Assembly (NCBI GenBank): GCA_963971405.1
Contig: OZ020484.1
Span: 26,164,001 to 26,228,000 of the forward strand
Source of the DNA: Psococerastis gibbosa
Taxonomy: Eukaryota; Arthropoda; Insecta; Psocodea; Psocidae
Reading direction: 5' to 3'
Length of the DNA stretch: 64,000 nt
The translations under genes were made by a program, and so were the position numbers. The number at the start of each line of letters is the position of its first letter. Position 1 is the first letter of the stretch. Below, one piece after another: positions 12,801 through 23,410 of the stretch. Below the pieces are notes generated by a model. That model saw nothing but the letters and a program-made list of their open reading frames with translations, had not been told where the DNA came from and did no database searches.

Positions 12801-14893
12801 CATCAATTGTGGTTTTCGAAGGGTCAGATTTAACAAAAGCGGAAGTAGACCTGCAACAAATATTTTTCAATTAAACAAGACTGAATACAAATAATATTAG
12901 CCCTAGAGTCCTAGACTAACTTCAAGAAGTACTGAATTTAGTAAACTGCATTGATCGACATGTCCAGTGTCCTCACCATATAAAGCAATGGCTGGACTTG
13001 CCCACTTTCTTCTTCCTTAATTGGAGTAAATCCAGTTGCAAATCAACTTGTTGCGAAGATAAGATGTTCTGAGAAAAATCGTGATTTGATATTTTAATTA
13101 TATAAACTTAGTCCGAGTATTATTGCTTGGTACATAATGGGAAAATAAATCGAATAAAGCGTGGCTAATGCGCTTTATGCTATAGTTTAGGTGACCAGAC
13201 GTCCCGTTTTTTAAGCGTACGTCCCGAGCAATCCTATCGGGGCGCCGATTTGTCCCGTTTTTACAGAATTTGTCCCCACCCACTAGTAAGAATGCTCTTT
13301 TTAATAGAAAATTAAAAGGGAAAATATTTTTTTGCGTAAGTATATGAAAATTAGGCTACTTATTAAGACATTTTTTTGCATTATTTATCATTGGCGTAGG
13401 AACTAAGAAGTAAGCTGTAAGCAGCCTGGTTTCGGCCTTGTTAGTTTACGTTCGGGACTTTATTTCTTTTGAATAAGTTGCCGTAAATTAAAATAGGCCA
13501 ATTTTCCCGATGATTTTAAAAAGATCTAAAAGTAAAAAAAAAACTTCCCTCAAGTGCTTTTAAAAGTAGCTCCTCAACATGGAATTTACACTTGGAGAAC
13601 AATATAGCAAGAGTGGCATACAGCTCCAACAGTGCATATAAATAGTAATACTTATCGGGTCCGGAATCCCTATATAGCTGGGCAAATACAAGGTTGACGA
13701 GCTCACGTTCACAATGTTTTTGTTAAATCAATTGATTTGACACGTGCTGTGGTTGAGTGGTTTCAGTTTAGATGGCCTGGCAGTGTCATTCAATTAACTT
13801 ATTAAAAATAGTAAATTATAACAAATTTGAGTTAGCATTCCAGTCATGCGTTATATATTTATTTGGTTAGTTTATTAGTCAGTAAGATCAGTTCGAAGGC
13901 GGCCAAGCATTTCGTAGCCTACCTTAGAAGGATAATGAAATTACGCGAACGGTGTCCTTCATTAAGAGTGTACAGCCCGTAGGAAATTGTCAGCCCGAAA
14001 TTTAATGCTTTTTATTTTTTATTTAATTAACTAAGCATGTTATTAAAGATTTGGCTCATCAAAGTTGTAGAAGACTACTTCATGCATCATATTATAAGAT
14101 ATTTTTAATTCTAGAAATTGTAGTTTTTTCAGAAACATGCAAATATTTTATAAACAATAACTTTTCACGTATTATCGATTTTATAAAATGGCCCTTAAAT
14201 TTCTAATAGTACTTACTTTACTTTCCGTGTCCGGACCGTCAGATCATTTTCCAAAACTTTGCGGCCTTGATGGCGTTGTCGTTGCATACAAAAAGGTCAG
14301 CTACACTGCACATTTCTAATAGTGGCCGTAAGGTACAGTTAAAAGTGACCATTGATAAATGGAAGTATTAGTGATATTGCGTTTGGTGCTACTTAGCAGA
14401 AAGACGACAACTATCCTAATTAATTTGATTTATTTTGTGTCTTAACAACGATTAAACTAAGAGTTGTTATCCACTCAAGTCCCCCTTTTTCCGAATTTTT
14501 TTAAACTATTGAAAAGGTGGCAAGTGAACAGTACTAATATAAAATATAATATTTCATTTGACTTTAGCATGTTAGTGCAACAAAACCAGCATAGGCCTAA
14601 GCCTTAGGCTATATGCAGTTTCTTCCTTTGGGCTCCTGCGTTGTTATGGAATGATAAATTCTACGTAATGGGAACATCTCAAATGGACCCCTAGAACTAC
14701 TAATGTCCTACAACACACACACACAGAACTGCAATGCATTCATTATTTCTTTTAATTTTTAATAAGCCTAATTAAATTTTTTTAATTGAGATGGGCTTAC
14801 CATGATGAATTTCTGTACATACCTTAGTCGTGCACTGGACTTAGAGCCACTTAGAAATTTGATCCCAAAAACTAATTTCCTTACAGTCATCAT
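6862..14893 (-). CDS. Coq3: Ubiquinone biosynthesis O-methyltransferase, mitochondrial (COQ3)
   Basis: Four minus-strand exons join in frame to 285 codons: 14823-14893, 12340-12850, 8460-8619 and 6862-6977 (stop TAA at 6862). The first exon encodes a short basic, serine-rich leader (MMTVRKLVFGIKFLSG) typical of a mitochondrial presequence and splices AG|G into the second. Family features in order are VWWDESTSMAPLHSMNKLR (UbiG/COQ3 entry motif), the SAM-binding motif IDIGCGGG at residues 102-109, LDASESLIEVA, EVLEHV, then FVTTLNKT, LVPKETHDWDKF and LVHGMFYN, ending NYALHAVKKK. COQ3 performs both O-methylation steps of coenzyme Q synthesis on the matrix side of the inner membrane. Length fits the family. 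The introns carry SINE and foldback insertions. The start is head-to-head with PNISR. Confidence 0.95.
7076..7195. repeat. Interspersed repeat Q, copy 2
   Basis: This is the same block order as 1300-1405 (AATGTATCCGATTG, CTTCAGTCGCCTCAC, GTTGAGTTACGGC). It lies in COQ3 intron 3. Confidence 0.55.
7561..8320. repeat. Palindromic element split by a SINE
   Basis: The left arm (about 7561-7705) starts near GCCAGCACCAGCTACC. Its inverted copy runs from about 7862 to 8320. The right arm is interrupted at 7966-8254 by a SINE that duplicated 14 bp of the arm. Apart from that insertion the arms align through TTACTTATA, AATAAAGAGGGAT and ACTGATTAATGAAT. It lies in COQ3 intron 3 and is non-coding. Confidence 0.75.
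7966..8254 (+). mobile_element. 5S-like SINE, copy A
   Basis: It is bounded by a perfect 14-bp target duplication, TTACTGCGATCCCT, at 7952-7965 and 8255-8268. The 5' end reads GCCGGCCGCCATACCAAG then TTGAATCCAG. The 3' end is a (TAC)n tail. The middle shares AAGTGGTTCGGAATTCACTA and nearby blocks with copies B and C, but the 3' third differs, suggesting a subfamily. The target duplication and simple tail mark LINE-mobilised retroposition. Confidence 0.85.
9292..9559. mobile_element. Foldback MITE, TTAGGCG family, copy M3
   Basis: Nearly perfect inverted arms of about 110-125 bp start GGCGGCAATTCCACCGGC and end with its complement plus TAA. The core contains GTAGCAGACATCATTA and an AT-rich stem (CATATTATAA, AGATAAGT) that recurs at 25355-25515 and 57412-57614. 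It lies in COQ3 intron 2. Confidence 0.75.
11187..11248. repeat. Short hairpin repeat, copy 2
   Basis: Arms 11187-11206 and 11229-11248 are inverted copies of TAAGGAACACTGAACGGCAC with a few mismatches. It is related to 1498-1552 and lies in COQ3 intron 2. Confidence 0.55.
13966..14190. mobile_element. Foldback element E, left half only
   Basis: It starts GTGTACAGCCCGTAGGAAAT, then GCCCGAAATTTAATGC, TTATTAAAGATTTGG and GTAGAAGACTACTTCATGC, and ends in an AT-rich loop. The same order is seen at 31965-32105 and around 42372. The right arm is missing, so this is a partial copy. It lies in COQ3 intron 1. Confidence 0.6.
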
Positions 14894-15355
14894 GGAATAG
14901 AAGTTTCAAATGATGAGGTAAAAGCCAAAAACAGACCAAAAAATCAATAAAAGCTGCTAAATCCAGGCCGAGATCAACCGCCTGTGTATGTTTTACAATG
15001 AATGGATGGCCATAATGGAAAGATGGATGGCAATTGGCAAGTGGCAACGATTGTAAAATTGCACTTACCGTAAGCTTAGTATAGCCGATTGCAGTCAGTA
15101 AAATGTTGATTCATGATTGGTCGGTGTATGAACAGTAAATAAAAGTTTCCTTTGACTTCAGGGCCTAAAAAGGGTGTTTCGGGCCTTTTTATCAAAGTGT
15201 GTACTGTGTAGTGTCTGTGTAACTGTAAGCAATAATAAAAAATGAAAAGCGATGGTGGCCTATCACAAAATAAATGCAGTTGACATTATTAAACCGAAAA
15301 AATAGGCTTCAATGTCTTTTGTAACTAAATAAAACGCGGTTTATAATAATTTATA
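14894..15355. promoter_or_regulatory. Shared COQ3/PNISR upstream region (bidirectional promoter candidate)
   Basis: Only 462 bp separate the COQ3 start (minus strand, 14893) from the PNISR start (plus strand, 15356), so both 5' UTRs and core promoters should lie here. I could not pick out a convincing TATA box. Function is inferred from gene layout alone. Confidence 0.5.
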
Positions 15356-18300
15356 ATGTGGCCAAGCCAGCAGTATTCAGCGGATTGGGCTCTTAACCCT
15401 TCGGCTTATAAAAATGTTGCTCATGAAGACGGTAAGTGCAGCAATCACAAGTTGCTGCATATTCTTTTCCATTTGGACTTGCCCATTTCTATATTCTAAT
15501 ATTTTAGTAACTTAAATGTGTTTGTTTTTAGTTGATTGGGCTTCCCTAGCAAAGCAATGGATAAAGATGAAAGAAGTTACGTCGGCAATGGTTGCTCCAC
15601 CGCCACCACCCGGCTCAAGTAAATCCGACAAGGATGATAAGGGGGAGGCTCCTATGGACATGGAGGAGGAAAAACCGCAAGACGGGCCTGGCTCAGGTAA
15701 TCTAAGCCCCGTATACACTGGCGAGTCTGCAGTCGCGAGTTGCATATGTCTTTTTTCATTGTAGCCGTAGGAATTGATGAATGGAGTCCAAAACATAATC
15801 CCAGTCTAATTCTGAAGATATTTCTATGTGCTTGTGTATCCTACCCTGGGGCTAAATTAGCTATATATAATATGGCAGCTAGTGGGCCTGCACAATGTAA
15901 GTATACATTTTCGCTGGGTGAATAGTCTGCGCAAGTTAAGTACAGAGTTTTGACCGGGTCCAGGTGTCCGTTCTGGTATGCTGCAATGTTTAAGACTTCG
16001 ATATTTTTTACATTGGTCTTCTTCTTGGATTGCAATCTAGGGGTTGGTTTGCAGCGAATGTTTTATTTTTCTCCTCCACTCTTGTCTGTTTTGTGCGGTC
16101 CTTCCCATTGGTACTTATCTCTGAAAGTTGACTCATGGCTGAGGGGATCCCCGTAAGGGATATTATAGCTCCTGCCATTCCAGTTAATGTATTTCTATAG
16201 TGTGTCTAGGGTGCGGTTGGCTTCTTCTGCTAGCCCATTTGCTATAATAATAAAAAAACGTCGGCAACTCGCAACTGCATCGATTTATTATGGTCTAAGG
16301 CCTGGACTCGAGGCCTACTGTTGCGTTTTATACACAATACCCCTTCATTGCACTGTTGAAGTTACAATGGTCAAGTTAATTTCACGGTACAATTTATAAA
16401 TTGTATTGGGAAATAATAGTTATGAGGTATTGGAAATGGGATCTGGTTGGGGCACAGACCAGTTGGTAGAGAACTGGATGCGGGTTAGGGGGTCCAATAT
16501 CACATTGTAATGAGAGTTAACTTTATATATTGGTCCAATATCAATTAACAATAGCAGGGTTTTAGCATTCCTAGGTAGTTCACAGTTCAACTTCCAAGTG
16601 CTCTTCAATCTTATTCTGTTTTCTCAAGATATTATCTATATTTATATGGGAAAGTGTGTAGTTCAAAGAAAAAATTAGTTACTTCACTACTGCCCTCAAG
16701 AAGGAAGTTTTGTACTTGTAAAATAGGAGGGAGGACAATTTTGTTGAGTAAAAAATCTAAATTAGGCAGGCTTATGGCAACTCAAGGGTGCCGGACAGGT
16801 TGTTAACCACTACATCCCAAATAAACAAAGGAATCAGACCTAGATCTGCGTTAGATTGTCATCATACTGCTTTTTTTTGCTCGACAAATTGTGTGACAAT
16901 GGTCAGTTATTCGTTTTTCTGAAATACTAGTTAACCATAGGTATTGGAGATGGCAACCCTGGTTGGGACTCTTGGAATAACTGGCAACAGTGGGGTTGGA
17001 ATTGGCAAGGAGGTGGACCCGATCCGAATATGCCTGCAGCTACTAAAGATACTTATGGCTATACTTCATCCAACCTGAATCAGCCCACTACCGCTCCTAC
17101 TATCGAGTATAACCATGGATCCGTCCCAGTTGCTCATGAGGTAAATTTATATATGTATATATGTATGTTCTGGAGATTCAAACATTTACAACACGCGTAT
17201 GTTCAAGAATTTATCAAGTTTGGTCTTCCAAATTAACGATGTACCAATTAAAAAATTAACTCAAAAAGACTAGAAATCGTCCATGACTTTTCCGTCAACA
17301 GCTTAGTACGCTTTTTTGTCTACCTATCTTATGATAGTTAAAACATTTAACCCATTCATTCTGTTCAGCCCGTGTATTGGACCGGTGCTGCAGCTGATGC
17401 ACCGACTGCAGCGTCCAAAGAATCGCAATCGTCCAGAACTTACGTGAGAAATTCCCGATACTCCTGGCGACGCGAACGTGATGAAAAGGAGAAGAGAGAA
17501 AAAGAGAAAGTGATTGCAGATGCAGTAGCAGAGGATTTAAGCACATTAGGTATTTTATTTTATTTGCATTTATCTTTGCGTTTATAAGATGGATACACTT
17601 TGCCCAATGTATACACGGAATGACAAGCTTATCCTATGTTTATTATACTGCCGACCCGCTCCCGCAAGGACCTGCTATAAACGGGCCCTTAGTTGGTTTG
17701 CGTTTTTAATTAACGGACAATTACATTTTTTTAGTAGGAATTAAGAGTGCCATTAAGTTATACCGCAAGGTGAGAAGTCTGGAAAAATTATATAATATCA
17801 GAAAACGCAGTGTACTCGGGCTGTCACCCAGAATGTTGTTCGCGTGAGTCCCTCCCTTACTGCATTTTCTAGCCATGGTTCGAAGTACTCGTAGGGCGGC
17901 CGAGAATAAGTGAGGACTTGATGGGTAAAATAGGGGTACTCACTTGAATTATCTTAGTTCTTCTCTTTGATTTATGATTTTATGGCCGTAGGCCAACTGA
18001 TAGTGGCTCATTGAACCTTGCCTAGTGCCAATGACAATGAAATATCGGATATTGGTAACTGGTACACGTTCCCGACAGCTACAAGCGATAATGAACATGC
18101 CGAGACATTGACATTGTAGTAGACGTTAGCTCGACTTAACCAAGTTCAGGTACGAGTCTATATTTTATTTACAGACGCTGCTAAACGGAAACAACTGCCA
18201 GCTTGGATTCGTGAAGGACTTGAAAAAATGGAACGGGAGAAACAGAAAAAAATGGACAAGGAAAGGGCGGATTTGGAATACGCTGATTATATGCAGAAAA

Positions 18301-21300
18301 AAAGAGAAGAAGACGAGATAGCACTGTCAAAAATGGATAAAGTTTCAGCGGCAAAGTTCCTAGCCAAAAGCAAATTTGACTCTGAATCGGAAGAGGATGA
18401 ACCGCGAGAAGATAAAACGCTAGGTGCTGTGTCGCAAACTCGTCGGTCTAGATTTCGTGAGGAACCCCCTCCTCAGACAGTTCCTAACAAAGAAGACAAA
18501 AGAACACCTTCGCCAATCCCAGATGCCCCTAAGTCGAGAGAGGAACTTATGGAGGAAGTGGTATGTAGTAACAACAGCAGCCATTAGTTAGCACATTAGT
18601 TGAGGCACCTTCCCCTTACTATTGCTTGGATAGATGTAAAGCAACATGGCGCTCTGAAATTAAAAAATAAATAAAAAAACTTTTAACAAAGATTTAATAT
18701 CTCAACCGTTAGAGAAGAAAAAATAAACAAGCTATAGTTGCCATAGCAACCACAAATAATAGAGGAGGCTAGTTTATTTCAATTTGCCCTCACACTAGCC
18801 TTCTCTAGAAGCGTCTTTAGCCGACCACGAGTCAATCCTTTTGTTAGGAAATCTGCCAGCTGGCCTTCTCCTGCTACATGCCGAATATCATATTGCTTCT
18901 CTAGATAACCCTCTCTGACATATATGTAGGTGCCGCGTATGGATGTGCTTCGACCGCTTGTGAAACTCTCTTCTCTCGCTGGACCTGTGCGATTGATAAC
19001 GTGGCATCCCATATACATAGCTTGTGCCCACAGACTTAATGGTAAATCTTCATTGGCATACAACATGGTTCGTGCTGCCTCAACCAACGTTCGCATTTCT
19101 CGTTCAATTGAACCATTTTCTTCTGGCGTACACGGCATAGTAATACCACGATCGGACAGTAACTTCTTGATAGTAGAATTCACAAATTCTGTGCCATTGT
19201 CACACATGAAGGTCTGGACAACATGACCAGCAGTCTGGCACTCGTTCAGAAATATCTTCAGTTGTTCTGCCACTTCCGATTTATGACTTAAAAATAACAT
19301 TCTACGAAACTTGGTGTAACAGTCCTTTAACACCAATGCATAACGTTTGTTACCTAGTAAAGCATTTTCCAAAGGACCACACAAATCTCCACTAATAATC
19401 TCACCTGGCTTTGTAGGCTTTACGGTTCGTGTCTTATAACTGTCCCTTGTCTGTTTTCCCATTATACAACTTTTACAAACATAAGGTTTCTTATTCACTT
19501 TAATACCGTACTTCTTCAAAACTTTAACCACATGCTGCTGATTCTGGTGAGCAAAACACTCATGTCATTCCTTCAAAGTCTTTTCAGCAGAGACAATCAT
19601 AGCTGAAGTTTCTGGCTTAATATCCATTTCAAATAAGCCACTTTCTTTTCTATATCCAATCATTTGCACTTTGTCGTCCATCACAAACTTGCAAATATTA
19701 TCTTTCATTATGAAAGTGTACCCTCTCTCACACGTTTTCGAAACAGCAAGCAAATTCCTTGACAATTTTGGTACGTACCATACATCATTAAGATTACTTG
19801 ACACTTCCCTCCCTTTTAGCTTCACGCTAATAGGTATTCTACCCTTTCTTGTCGCTTCAATCTTGCCACCATTGGCCACACTTATCTCAATTGGCCTGTC
19901 GAAAACGGAAGACGTTGAGAAATACTCTCGATTGTAACACATATGCTCCGGCGCTCCCGTGTCAGCAATAAAAGCACATCCATCATGACCAGCTGCAACA
20001 TTCACATAACTTAGGAACCCACTCTTACTCTTTGGCTTTTCTTCTTTAGGCTTATAGTCCTTCTGATCACTTGTACCGGTTAGTTTTTGTACTTGAAGCT
20101 TTAAATCCATTTTGCAATGCTAAAAATAACTATTTTCTGCGTGGACTGGGTGGTCTGGGCCCATAACCAATTAAAAAATAAGTAAAAAACTTTTAACAAA
20201 GATTTAATATCTCAACCGTTAGAGAAGAAACAATAAACAAGCTATAGTTGCCATAGCAACCACAAATAATAGAGGAGGCTAGTTTATTTCAATTTCTGAT
20301 CCAAGAACAGATGCGCTACTTGTTTTCACTGGGTTTCAGTCCCCCAAACCCATTGCAGCTATTATAAACATACAATCATAAAAACCCGGAATCAAAACGG
20401 TAATTAGTGCCTAAATTATCATAAATATCGCCGTGGTGGTTTTAGAAAAAACTCCTTTATGTTAAAGTTGTAATTAATTATTTAAAATAAAATATGATAT
20501 ACCAGCCTTTTGTTTCCTAGCAACCATAAAACTATGAAACTAAAATGAAACTGAAATTCAGTAGTGTATGAGTCGTCTAGTATCAAAGTGGCCAATGTAA
20601 TTTTTTACCTATTTTTGGGGGGTATTCCATATACGTCAATCGTCAACGAAAAATTGAAAAATGACGTTTTAGCAGACATTAAAGACATACTAAAAATTCT
20701 GCTACCACGTCAATTTACGTCATTTTGACGTCATTTTTCAATTTTTCGTTGACGTTGTACGTATGTGGAATGGGCACCTTTCAGAAACCGCAAAACCTGT
20801 AAATACAGTACAAATCATATTCTGTATTAATCTAAACAGGCAATACAGTTACTGAACTATTAGTTTAGTTTAATACAGTATATTAAATGTATTGTATTTA
20901 CAGGTTTTGTGGTTTCTGAAAAATTAGTCAAAACTTACATTGGCGACTTTGATACTAGACGATTCATATAAGGAAATGTTACACTAATATTACGGGCATC
21001 CTTACTCTACATGCAAAAAAAAATTGAATTTTGCAAAATATTGACGCCCCAAAATAAAATAAAAGCTATGGAAATGGTCCGCTGAAAATGTATAAAAAAA
21101 CAGAAGATTTCTCAAATCGCTGAGTCTTCCGCCCGACTGAATTACTGCCATTGTAGATCATCAGTGCAGTGCACTTTATCGTGTTTTTAGAGCAATCATC
21201 TTTCAGATGAAAAAAATATATATTTACTGCCGATGCTTATTTGCTTGAAGTGAAACTACTTTTTTTTTGGCGGACTCTTGAAAACAGAATCAGGACGTTG

Positions 21301-23369
21301 TCGTGTGACGCTGGAGCTGAGTAATATGACAGTGGTACATGTCAGGACACTGGACATATACCAAAACCTGCAAGCGTTCTAAAGTTGTCGGTTACGGACA
21401 AAATCTGATATCTTGTTTGTTTAGTTGGGCAACATATTATATATGAGGTCAAGCTGCCGGCTGTCCTCGGTGAATCCCTGTAAATGATTTGTTTTAAACC
21501 GTGCTACTATTCCCCATCGATGTCCCTGAGTGTTCCCGATCCCTCTCAGGAGAAACACCATTCCACAATTGAAATGAAATGTAGTGAAAAGAAAAACATC
21601 TTTATATTAGGCGAGCTTTAGCCTCGAAGGGCTACTCTACCAGCTAACCTATTGTATTTTAGTTTACAAATTATTTTTCAAATTAATAACATAAATTTTT
21701 TTAAAGAAAGAAGAAAGAAAATTGTCGTTATTTTCCTTATGGGCGAATTTTGGGCCTTTCGGCCCACTCTTACAATTAAAAGAGAGATAATAATAATGGA
21801 ACAGGCACTCATTCATTCACTCTCGCACTTCGCTCCCCAGAAACTGATGGCAGGCTAAATCTCGCCAAACTGTTCTCTGTCCTCGTTTCTTCCAGCAAGG
21901 AAGTCCAAAGCCTATAGGTGTTCACTGCGAAGGAATGGTTGTAGTAATTTGTTCGGCTTTTAGGAATAGATGAGCATTTTGGTGCATTCATTGGATTGAA
22001 ATATCCAACAATCTTAGCTTTTATTATTATTTTATTTATTACTCCGAGAAAATGTGTGAATTTGTTTGGTGAAGTTGCACTTCTATCGTGTTGTCACAAG
22101 CACACACCAATTTTTTTTATACTTGACTATTTTTTCATATCTTTGCGGCTGTATAAAGAAGAATTAGTCAATTTCGCCCAAAACACTCGGTCTTCATTTG
22201 CTTGCAAAATATTTTTACATCAGCCTTAAAAATTTTCTCCTTTTTTACCAGCTTGGTTTTTCTGGTTCCAGATGTTAAAAGTCCGTAAAACATTGACTGA
22301 AATCCTACTTGATGTGACTTCGCAAGAAATTCAATCAGTTGCCCGTGAAGTTTACCAAAAAGCCCGTGCGAAAGGTAGCTCAGTTTCATCTTGTATTGAA
22401 ATCCACGGGGTTCTTACGAACTTCTCTACAGGGACATTATTTGTAAAGTGCATGTTATTGATGACTGATAAATTGTACGGTATAATTTAGTTGTCACGTT
22501 ATGTAATGTTGTTGTCTGAATTCAGGCTCTACTGCCGGCCGTTGGGCTGCTGTTGAAATTCTATTTGGTGTCTCCATTCAACTGTCTGTATTTACTAAAA
22601 TTTTTTTATATTTGCTACAAAGCTCCAGCCAAGCGTTTGCGGAAGACCCAGGCCTTATCAGCCATTGCTGGAAAAACTGGTGAGTTACTTTTGATCTCCT
22701 TTTGTAGACTAAGACGATTTTTATACAATATTTTAAATTTATGTTATGGCCATTCAAGAACCATTGTAGTTTAAATGACGTCATAGTGTTGCATAAATGT
22801 GGCTGAGGTTTGTTGACATTTCAAATGTAAACTAAATTTCAGTGTACTGTGTTGTTTTTGTTGATATCATAAAAGTAGATCAATGCCGGATGCAACGGCA
22901 ACATTCGAGTTTAATTTGCTGTTCATAACTATTAGGTCAATGTCGTTCCCAATACTTCTAAAATCTAAATCATTATCTGATGCAATGTTTCTCATTATTC
23001 CATAGCGTCAATGATAAATTTTAACTAGAATTTGGGCAGTATTTACCACTGAGCAGTACACAGAGCACTAGTGTTATATATTCAATGGCAGTACTAACCA
23101 CCGTATAGTAAACCCTTTATAAGTTTGCATACCTCGTACAAAACTACTAATTCGTTGTGTACAATAAAATTACTCTGTGTTGGTATCTATTGTAACCCTT
23201 AAGAGCCAAAATAAAATGCTTCTTGATTGGCCGAGATTTTAATAAGGAACCTTCTAAGTATTTTGCGTTACATCAGAGATATCATTATAGTTTCATATCT
23301 GCTAAGTGCAGTCACCACTTGGTTGAGCCCTCCTCCCATCTTTAAAACTTAGGAGCAGGCATTGCAAAA

Positions 23370-23410
<41 letters not shown>

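Larger units (their letters stand above)
18658..20294 (-). mobile_element. Internally deleted Ty1/copia LTR retrotransposon
   Basis: Direct LTRs at 18658-18784 and 20169-20294 (about 127 bp) differ by roughly three positions. The element is flanked by the 5-bp target duplication TCTGA (18653-18657 and 20295-20299). Read on the minus strand, the first LTR is followed by GGTTATGGGCCCAG, the copia-type primer site for an initiator-Met half-tRNA. The interior keeps protease and integrase pieces and the tail of RNase H but lacks reverse transcriptase. At about 1.64 kb it is far shorter than an intact 5 kb copia. It lies antisense in PNISR intron 5. The similar LTRs imply recent insertion. Confidence 0.93.

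Noticed and set aside
15512-15796. 94-residue minus-strand ORF opposite PNISR exon 2
   Set aside because: It is the complement of a proline/glutamate-rich coding exon and has no independent support.
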